In this document: piece by piece, positions 33,680 through 39,479 of the stretch | Layout of the letters: the number at the start of each line of letters is the position of its first letter | Numbering within the stretch: position 1 is the first letter of the stretch | Assembly (NCBI GenBank): GCA_043736395.1 | Contig: JAYTCQ010000173.1 | Location: 1-39,479, forward strand | Reading direction: 5' to 3' | DNA length: 39,479 nucleotides | DNA from: JAFDVL01 sp043736395 | Lineage (GTDB): Bacteria; Acidobacteriota; Blastocatellia; RBC074 | Translations under genes and position numbers: made by a program | The notes under the pieces: generated by a model | Databases searched by the model: none | The model's input: the letters and a program-made list of their open reading frames with translations, nothing else | Told to the model about the DNA's origin: nothing

Positions 33680-34450
33680 ATGTTCGATAAATTAGTAGAA
33701 TCAACCAATGTCAAACCACAAGGTCGCAGCAAATTTTATTTGGCCATAACCGCGATTTACGGCGTCTCGCTTTCGGTCTTAGGTGTACTCACAATTATGT
33801 GGTTCAACCCGATGCCCGCAGAAGCGTACGAAACAATCGGGATGATCGCACCACCGCCGCCAATGGCTCCACGCCCTGTTACTCATGTAGTTCAACGGGC
33901 AGAAGCAGCTCCAAGAAATTTCGCACCGACCAGTGTTCCGAAAGATTTCCCCGACCCGCGAAAAATAACATCGGCTCCACGTGTGAATAGAAATCCGAAT
34001 GTGGTAATTGGTATTCCTGGCCCAAACAATGACGGCCCTGCGCCAACACAATCGGATTTAAATTTGGGTGGAAATGATGCGCCCCCAGTTCCGATTCCAG
34101 TTGTAAAAGCTACACCTTCGCCATCGCCAAAAGCTGAGCCGACTCCGACACCTATCCTCAAAATTCACAAACCTATTGTTAGTGAAATGATCGCGAGTAA
34201 AGCGATCAAAAAAGTGCAACCGCCTTACCCATCGATGGCAAAATCTGTTCGTGCGCAAGGCGCTGTAAATGTTCAGGTTTTAATTTCTGAAGAAGGGCGG
34301 GTAATCTCGGCATCGGTAATCAATGGTCACCCACTGTTGCTTGATGCTTCTGTCCAGGCGGCACGTCAGTGGATATTTTCGCCAACTCAACTCAATGGAT
34401 CGCCTGTCAAAGTTTCCGGCGTCCTGACATTCAACTTTACCCTGAATTAA
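33680..34450 (+). CDS. TonB family energy transducer
   Basis: A 256-residue protein: short cytoplasmic N-terminus (MFDKLVES), one membrane helix (about 22-43), a long Pro-rich periplasmic linker, and a C-terminal TonB domain (about 173-256) with VQPPYPSMAKSVRAQGAVNV, ISEEGRVISASVINGHPLL and ARQWIFSPTQLNGSPV. It would transmit proton-motive force to TonB-dependent outer-membrane receptors. GGAGG seven bases before the ATG at 33680 supports the start. A terminator follows at 34483-34518, closing the unit that starts with the ExbD-like gene. Confidence 0.92.
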   Translation: MFDKLVESTNVKPQGRSKFYLAITAIYGVSLSVLGVLTIMWFNPMPAEAYETIGMIAPPPPMAPRPVTHVVQRAEAAPRNFAPTSVPKDFPDPRKITSAPRVNRNPNVVIGIPGPNNDGPAPTQSDLNLGGNDAPPVPIPVVKATPSPSPKAEPTPTPILKIHKPIVSEMIASKAIKKVQPPYPSMAKSVRAQGAVNVQVLISEEGRVISASVINGHPLLLDASVQAARQWIFSPTQLNGSPVKVSGVLTFNFTLN

Positions 34451-34482
34451 GCGTTCTCAGTTACCATTAGAATCCTCTTGAA

Positions 34483-34518
34483 AAGCCTGCGTGAATCATT
34501 TGCGCAGGCTTCTTTTTT
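34483..34518 (+). terminator. rho-independent terminator after the TonB-like gene
   Basis: AAGCCTGCG (34483-34491) pairs exactly with CGCAGGCTT (34503-34511) over an 11-base loop and is followed by C and six T. Confidence 0.88.
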
Positions 34519-34584
34519 GTAGCGTGAACTGTTAGTTCGCGCTCTTGCCGCAAGATTTTCCATTCGAGAAAAATCGTCCCTCAC

Positions 34585-34613
34585 TACACATCCTTTTCAG
34601 TGTTCTTTATAAT
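34585..34613 (+). promoter_or_regulatory. promoter of the RidA-like gene, probably leaderless
   Basis: TACACA (34585-34590), 17-base spacer, perfect TATAAT (34608-34613). The ATG at 34621 begins eight bases past the -10, where transcription itself should start, and no Shine-Dalgarno is present. The mRNA is therefore expected to begin at or next to its start codon. Confidence 0.6.
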
Positions 34614-34620
34614 CTCCACT

Positions 34621-35646
34621 ATGAAAAAAATTCTTCTGCTCATCATCCTGCTGACTGCATCAGCCTTCGCGCAAAACCATCAAGTCATCGTCCCCGTCAA
34701 CGCCGCCAAACCTGTCGGCCCATACAGTCCCGGAATTCTTACGAGTGATTATTTATACGTTTCCGGCCAAGGCATCCGCGACAGCAAAAATAATGTTCCC
34801 GTCGGAGTCGAAGCCCAAGCCAAGCAATGCCTCGAAAATGTCAAAGCTATCATCGAAGCCGCCGGATTGACGATGCAGCACGTAGTCCACATGCAACTCT
34901 ACCTGGAAAATCTGAGTGACTTCGCCGTCGTAGATCAAGTCTACGCGACCTATTTTCCGAATCAGGCTCCAGCGCGAGTTTTGTTAGGCGTGACGAAAAT
35001 GCCGACCGACACCACCATCGAAATGACTGCTGTTGTAGTCCGTGATTTGAAGCAGAAAAAAATCTTGCATTTGAAGTCACTAAAACCGCTTGGTAATGCC
35101 AGCTCCGCCGTCCAAGTCGGGAGCCGAATTTATCTGTCAGGAGTTTATGGAAACACTTCCGGCGAGGTAGAAGCGAATTTGAAAAAAGTTTTGAGCGAAG
35201 TAAAACTAAAAACGGCGAATATCGTTTGGCGCAATGATTACGGGACTTCCATTGAGATGCGGGAGTTACCGAATCAAGCAAAATTCGCTGCTTCGATTGT
35301 CGCTTCCAATCAGGCAATTCCAAAATTGAAAAATAATATTTGTCGTAGTGAAGGTCAGACAATTTATTGCACAGCGCAAAGCGGCAATGAAACGGGAGCC
35401 AAATCCGTTGAAGAACAAGTCAAAATTGTGATGCAAAAATTATCGGCAGGATTAGCAGCGCACGGCAGTAATTTTTCCGCCGTCACCGCCAGCAATGTGT
35501 ATCTCGACGACATCAAAGAATTCAAACCGATGAATGACACGTACGCTACATTTTTCACGAACACGCCACCGACCAGAACTACGGTGCAGCCATTTCCGAC
35601 AGCAAGGAAAGCGTTAGTAAAAATTTCCGTCGTCGCAGTAAAGTAG
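34621..35646 (+). CDS. exported tandem RidA (YjgF/YER057c/UK114) protein
   Basis: A 341-residue protein with a signal peptide (MKKILLLIILLTASAFA). It contains one complete RidA module (about 21-142), a half module (about 150-205) and a second, diverged module (about 240-341). In module 1 the imine-binding Arg119 (APARV) and Glu134 (IEMTAVV) fit active RidA deaminases. In the last module Arg319 is kept but the Glu position is Lys334. RidA proteins hydrolyse reactive enamines/imines in the cytoplasm; an exported multi-module form is less usual and its substrate is unknown. The ATG at 34621 follows a TATAAT box so closely that the message is probably leaderless. Confidence 0.85.
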   Translation: MKKILLLIILLTASAFAQNHQVIVPVNAAKPVGPYSPGILTSDYLYVSGQGIRDSKNNVPVGVEAQAKQCLENVKAIIEAAGLTMQHVVHMQLYLENLSDFAVVDQVYATYFPNQAPARVLLGVTKMPTDTTIEMTAVVVRDLKQKKILHLKSLKPLGNASSAVQVGSRIYLSGVYGNTSGEVEANLKKVLSEVKLKTANIVWRNDYGTSIEMRELPNQAKFAASIVASNQAIPKLKNNICRSEGQTIYCTAQSGNETGAKSVEEQVKIVMQKLSAGLAAHGSNFSAVTASNVYLDDIKEFKPMNDTYATFFTNTPPTRTTVQPFPTARKALVKISVVAVK

Positions 35647-35688
35647 CGCGAACTAAGAAGCCGATTGGAACCTCAATGTTTAGTTCTT

Positions 35689-35871
35689 GTCATCGAAGAT
35701 GACGAACAATATAGCCTAGCGAGAATCGCTAGGAATGCAGCAAACAAGATAGCGGCTCGCTGAAGGCGAGCAACATCGTATTTATTGTTCGACGCTTTCA
35801 GCGTCGGAATATATTGCTCTTGAAAACCTAGCGATGCTCGCTAGGCTATATTGTTGGTCGCCGTTGGCGAC
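35689..35871. repeat. array of six small hairpins within a 29-bp inverted repeat
   Basis: The hairpins are GTCATC-gaa-GATGAC (35689), CCTAGCGA-gaa-TCGCTAGG (35715), GCTCGC-tgaag-GCGAGC (35755), CGACGCT-ttc-AGCGTCG (35790), CCTAGCGA-tgc-TCGCTAGG (35827) and GTCGCC-gtt-GGCGAC (35857). They are separated by AT-rich linkers of 11 to 21 bases. The linkers after the first and fifth are near-complements, so 35705-35733 and 35827-35855 form a 29-bp inverted repeat with one mismatch. It fills the gap between two convergent genes. No T tract and no reading frame. Confidence 0.8.
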
Positions 35872-35909
35872 ATAGAATGACTTTTCAAATAGTTGATTAA
35901 AATTTCACG

Positions 35910-36917
35910 CTACACTTTGACCAACAACTTCCCCGTATTCGTCCCCTCGAACAATTTATTTAACGCCATCGGAGCGTTCTCGAGTCCTTCAACTTCATCA
36001 ACTTTGTATTTGATTTTACCTTCCATCAACCACTGCCCTAATGCTTCCATACATTCTTTGGCGCGGTCGTAATAATCTAAGACGATGAAGCCTTCGCAGC
36101 GTAATCGTTGCGTCAAAATTCGCGCAAAATTGTACGGCCCAGGCACGGGAGTTTCAGCGTTGTATCCAGAAATTAATCCGCACAAAGCGATGCGTCCTTT
36201 GATATTCATGAGGCTGATGACGTCATCTAAAATCTTGCCACCGACATTTTCAAAATTTACATCAATGCCATTCGGACAGTGTTTTTTCAGGGCTGCGCGG
36301 ACGTTTTCCGTTTTGTAATTGATCGCCGCATCAAAGCCAAGTTCGTCTACAATCCACTTACATTTATCATCGCTGCCAGCGATTCCTACGACGTGGCAGC
36401 CTTTGATTTTTCCGATCTGCCCAACTAATGAACCGACTGCGCCAGCCGCTCCTGAAACCACCAAAGTCTCTCCTGCTTTCGGCAGCCCAACCTCGAGCAA
36501 ACCAAAATACGCGGTCATCCCGATCATTCCGAATAAGCCCATGTACGCGGTCAACGGAACGTTCGGATTATTCGGCAACGGACTCAATCCATTGCCATCG
36601 CTGACACAATAATCCTGCCAGCCAAGTAAGCCTTGCACGTGCGTCCCAACGGCGAATTTTGGATTTTTCGATTCGACAATTTCACCAATCGCCCCCGCAC
36701 GCATAACTTCGCCGATGCCCACCGGAGGCAAATACGACGGCACATCCGTCACCCAAATCCGGTTCGTCGGATCAAGCGAAATATATTTATTACGAATCAA
36801 AATTTGCCCGTCAGAAATTTCTGGTACGGCTTCTTCGCTCCACGAAAAATCCGATTCTTTAATTAAGCCAACAGGACGCGCTGCCAGCCGCCATTGCCGA
36901 TTGATTTTGTCTGTCAT
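35910..36917 (-). CDS. NADP-dependent MDR oxidoreductase, CurA/PTGR-like
   Basis: A 335-residue zinc-independent medium-chain dehydrogenase/reductase. It starts with NRQWRLAARPVG, continues with ISLDPTNRIWV and GEVMRAGAIGEIVESK, and has the Rossmann motif VSGAAGAVGSLVGQIGK (154-170), then NFENVGGKILDDVISLM and RCEGFIVLDYY. This pattern matches the curcumin reductase/prostaglandin reductase/leukotriene B4 dehydrogenase branch, which reduces alpha,beta-unsaturated ketones and aldehydes with NADPH. Catalytic zinc cysteines are absent, as expected. The ATG at 36917 has GGAG eight bases upstream, within the 13-base gap after the TPR/HEAT gene on the same strand. Confidence 0.93.
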   Translation of the reverse strand: MTDKINRQWRLAARPVGLIKESDFSWSEEAVPEISDGQILIRNKYISLDPTNRIWVTDVPSYLPPVGIGEVMRAGAIGEIVESKNPKFAVGTHVQGLLGWQDYCVSDGNGLSPLPNNPNVPLTAYMGLFGMIGMTAYFGLLEVGLPKAGETLVVSGAAGAVGSLVGQIGKIKGCHVVGIAGSDDKCKWIVDELGFDAAINYKTENVRAALKKHCPNGIDVNFENVGGKILDDVISLMNIKGRIALCGLISGYNAETPVPGPYNFARILTQRLRCEGFIVLDYYDRAKECMEALGQWLMEGKIKYKVDEVEGLENAPMALNKLFEGTNTGKLLVKV

Positions 36918-36930
36918 TTAAGTATCTCCA

Positions 36931-38313
36931 TTATTTTAATTCTTCGTTCAATAATTTTTTGAGCCAGGGATTTGTTTCTTTACTGCGATGACTCTTAACA
37001 ATTTTCTTCCCCTCTTCGCCGCCTTCCATCATTAACGCTGAGATGGCGTCAAAGCGAATCAGTTGCGCTTCTTCAGTTAGCCATTTTTGCATTAACTCGT
37101 GACTCTCTATTTTCCAATGATGAACATCAATGTACGCCGCCAAGCCACGCTTGCGCAAATCAGAATCTTTGAGAAGGATTTTTAATTGTTCATCAAATTC
37201 TTTGCCCGTTTTATTTTTTAGAATATCCGTCGCCTCGGCTCTAATCGTAGGATCATCGTGCCCCATCAAATTCACGAGCGTGCTAATGTATTTTTTATCC
37301 CAATCTTCACCCATTTTGGATAACGCCATGCCTGCAATGACAGGGTTTTCATTTCTGGCAATTGATTCCAATGGAATCTGACCATTAATCTTTCTCGCTA
37401 CGTCTTTTTCCGCTAATTCCGAAGCCATACTTCGAATACGACCTTCTGCGTATTCGCCATCATAAGCGTGAGGGTCAATAAAATATGCGTTGAGGTAATA
37501 ACTCAGTGCCTTCTCCGTTTTCTTCAAAACTTTATCAAAAAAACTTCCGACAAAAGCGTGCATTTTGGCATTCTCTTTTTCGAGTGAAGCCCCCTTGATG
37601 TAGTATTTTTCAGCTTCCAGCAAATTATTTTCATGCTGCACCATTGCCGCGTAAGCCATGCAAAGCTTGCTATCGTCTGGATATATTTTGATCGCATCTA
37701 ATAGCAGTGGTTTTGCCGCAAAGAAGTTATCTTTTTCGATTGCTCCATAAATTTTATCTTGATACACAATCAAGGAGTCCGAATGCTTAGCCGCGTAATC
37801 GCTGATGATTTTCTTACTTTTTTCATCGTCGCCACTTCGTCTAAAAACTTCAGATAAGGCGACGATTGCAGGTTCATGGGTAGGCTCTAATTTTAATATT
37901 CGGTCAAGATATAATTGTGAAGTTGCAAACCTTTCGCGAGAAAAATAAATATCAGCTAGTTGCTTGAGTAACGTCACAGATTCTGGTTTTTGAGCAAGAT
38001 CATTCAGTAACTTCGTCTCTGCTGCCTCGCTATTATCAGGCTTCTCTCTGAAATAACGCGCAAATGCGTTATCGAATTCATCTTTTTAGAATCTTGTCTG
38101 ACGAGCGGATTCCAAAATAAAAAAGGCAACCAAACGATTACCTTTGTCATGAATATATTTTGCCAAACGCATGTGCGTTTCAGGTTCGAAATAACGTTGC
38201 GACATATCACTACGCAACTCAATTAATTTGGCATCCTGTGCGAGTGCCGCTGACGAAATAAAAATAACTAGAATCAATCGAGCAAATAAAAGAGTGCGTG
38301 TTTTGCTGAGCAT
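36931..38313 (-). pseudogene. TPR/HEAT-repeat exported protein interrupted by an in-frame TAA
   Basis: One continuous minus-strand frame runs from ATG 38313 (AAGGAG eight bases upstream) to the stop at 36931, broken only by TAA at 38086-38088 (codon 76). The first 75 codons encode a signal peptide (LSKTRTLLFARLILVIFISS) and a start of helical repeats ending FFILESARQTRF. After the stop the same frame continues KDEFDNAFARYFREKPDNSE without a break, then several TPR-like units (residues about 105-260 of the joined product) and HEAT-like repeats (AEATDILKNK, IRFDAISALMME). Joined, it would be about 459 residues. It may be a nonsense-mutated pseudogene, a sequencing error, a readthrough gene, or two proteins with an unmarked internal start (a GTG at 37977 is possible). 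Partner or function is unknown. Confidence 0.7.
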
Positions 38314-38383
38314 AAAGTTCTCCTTGAAAATCGTTCTGCTCAAGATTCTATTTCAAGTATTCAAAACTCGCACTCTTTTATTT
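38281..38383. repeat. 21-bp inverted repeat spanning the start of the TPR/HEAT gene
   Basis: AATAAAAGAGTGCG (38285-38298) and its exact complement (38369-38382) extend by a further GTTTTG/CAAAAC after one mismatch, giving 38285-38305 against 38362-38382. One arm lies just past the stop of the upstream secreted-protein gene, the other inside codons 4-10 of the TPR/HEAT gene. The ribosome site and ATG sit in the loop. Confidence 0.6.
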
Positions 38384-38386
38384 CTG

Positions 38387-39289
38387 CTACTTCTTCACCG
38401 GAAGTTCCACCGTCACCTTCGCAGGCAATTTTGCTCCCGTCAGCACAGGCGCATCGTTCTTGAACGGGATCACAATTTGTTTGTCTTCCCATTTCAATAT
38501 CACCGTAAAATCCGACAGTGAAGATTTATCTTTTTTGCCGTCAAAGCCCCAGAGCGTGACTTCTTCATCCTGATCGTCTTTCGCGAATTTTGTTTCTGCT
38601 TTGTGCTCGACGCCCATTTCCGGTGTGCCGGATTCAAGCAAGGCAACTTCACTGGTACGAACAATGATTCGATGTGTCGCGCGGCTTTTTGTGCCGTATT
38701 CAATCACGCCAATCGCATCGTCCATCCGTTTGATTTCCGGCGTCAGAATTGTGCCTTCGCGTGAATGAAAAGTGATGTAGCGATCCAGCGAATCGCCCCC
38801 GGTATTGGGTACGGAAAGCTTGATAAAATTTGTTGTCCCAGTAAAAACTTTTTGCCCCGTGAGCAAGTTGTACCAGGTATAAACATTGAACGAAGCGCAG
38901 CAACCGAAATTCGTAGTTTTATAAAAGACGTCACCCGCTTCACCCGCGTTGGCATCAGATTTTATTGTCCAGGCTTTTTTGTCCGGCTTGCTGGTTTTGC
39001 CGAGCCACGCATCAACTTTCAACGTTCCGTTCGAACCTTCGACATCGGGCGAGACATCTGTCCGAATCTCTTCGAGCAGCAGCAAAGATTTAAAATTTTC
39101 TCCGTTGAAAAGCGAAACGTATTTGAATTGACGATTGGTTGTAGTGAAAACTTCGCGGTCACTTTTACGTACGATTTCAAACGTTGAAGTGGTCGAAGTT
39201 GGCGGCGGCGCAGCGGCTTTTTGCGCGAAGACAATGGACGATAAACAGAACAACAGACATACGAGGGAGAATTTGGATTTAATAGACAT
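38387..39289 (-). CDS. hypothetical secreted protein
   Basis: A 300-residue protein with a signal peptide (SKFSLVCLLFCLSSIVFAQ) and a short Pro/Thr linker. The rest appears beta-rich, with FKYVSLFNGENFKSLLLLEE, a GCCASFNVYTWYNLLTGQ segment containing adjacent cysteines, and a C-terminal FTVILKWEDKQIVIPFKND. I recognise no family. GGAA before the ATG at 39289 is a plausible ribosome site. Its stop is 73 bases before the ATG of the TPR/HEAT gene, so the two may be cotranscribed. In the 190 bases upstream (39290-39479) I see no clear promoter or gene. Confidence 0.75.
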   Translation of the reverse strand: MSIKSKFSLVCLLFCLSSIVFAQKAAAPPPTSTTSTFEIVRKSDREVFTTTNRQFKYVSLFNGENFKSLLLLEEIRTDVSPDVEGSNGTLKVDAWLGKTSKPDKKAWTIKSDANAGEAGDVFYKTTNFGCCASFNVYTWYNLLTGQKVFTGTTNFIKLSVPNTGGDSLDRYITFHSREGTILTPEIKRMDDAIGVIEYGTKSRATHRIIVRTSEVALLESGTPEMGVEHKAETKFAKDDQDEEVTLWGFDGKKDKSSLSDFTVILKWEDKQIVIPFKNDAPVLTGAKLPAKVTVELPVKK

Positions 39290-39479
39290 GCGGATTCCTT
39301 TTGAATTTTATGAGGAGGGGAGATTCGGAATCAACATACAAAAAAAGCGGAGCAGATGGAAGAAAAATCTTCGTTGATCTGTATCGCCTCAGTGAAAAGT
39401 TGAAGGAAGGAGTCATTGGACATTTGTAGGAGAAGTGAAATATCAAGCAGAAAAAAGCAAAGAGTATGGGGGCAACCTG

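Noticed and set aside
35689..35871. CRISPR array
   Set aside because: The repeated units are short palindromes, mostly of different sequence, with linkers of 11-21 bases; there is no constant direct repeat and no cas gene.
36931..37977. Independent 348-residue TPR gene starting at GTG 37977
   Set aside because: The same frame is open for 36 more codons back to the TAA with continuous repeat-like sequence, and there is no ribosome site at the GTG; an interrupted gene fits better.

Overview
The window looks like chromosomal DNA of an acidobacterium, most likely class Blastocatellia. This is an inference. The main clues are two adjacent very large exported proteins that both end in the domain catalogued as TIGR03437, which is abundant in Solibacter and Blastocatellia, a pilB-pilT-pilC-pilS-pilR cluster, an S66 carboxypeptidase, and ECF sigma/TonB-type genes. 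There are no rRNA or tRNA genes, phage, integrase, transposase or CRISPR array. Base composition was not computed; by eye it is moderate.

Layout. (1) 1-2.8 kb: an acyl-CoA dehydrogenase on +, a good terminator, then on - an atypical short-chain dehydrogenase and a NIPSNAP protein. (2) 2.8-10.7 kb, -: a sortilin/Asp-box propeller lipoprotein and a KP-43-like subtilase, both with TIGR03437 C-termini. (3) 10.9-16.1 kb, -: heat-shock block hrcA, dnaK, a small secreted protein and dnaJ (TTG start), with no grpE and no recognisable CIRCE operator. (4) 16.5-16.8 kb, +: a ribbon-helix-helix protein with a strong promoter. (5) 16.9-19.6 kb, -: an ABC exporter operon (permease, TPR protein, ATPase). 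(6) 19.6-29.8 kb, -: pilB-pilT-pilC-pilS-pilR, followed by a prenyltransferase-repeat protein and a Tat-exported DUF362 protein where Myxococcus and Geobacter carry pilA. (7) 30-35.6 kb, +: LD-carboxypeptidase, then ECF sigma factor, zinc-finger anti-sigma factor, ExbD-like and TonB-like proteins, and a tandem RidA protein that looks leaderless. (8) 35.9-39.3 kb, -: a CurA-like reductase, a TPR/HEAT gene interrupted by an in-frame TAA, and an unknown secreted protein.

How the genes fit together. The pil block supplies the motor ATPases, platform protein and two-component control of type IV pili. The ECF sigma gene carries a textbook ECF promoter (GGAACTT, 15 nt, GTCTAA) directly upstream and is probably autoregulated, with the membrane anti-sigma factor as its brake. 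ExbD and TonB are outer-membrane energisation parts, but no ExbB is present.

The most unusual feature is the intergenic DNA. Many gaps hold long near-perfect palindromes: a string of six small hairpins at 35689-35871 wrapped in a 29-bp inverted repeat; two copies of a TGCGAACT-rich foldback element at 12928-13036 and 32123-32231; a 134-bp multi-stem element between the sigma and anti-sigma genes; and single palindromes at 1288, 2305, 6147, 10878, 33084 and around 38281-38383. They look like a dispersed hairpin-repeat population with no mobilising gene visible here.
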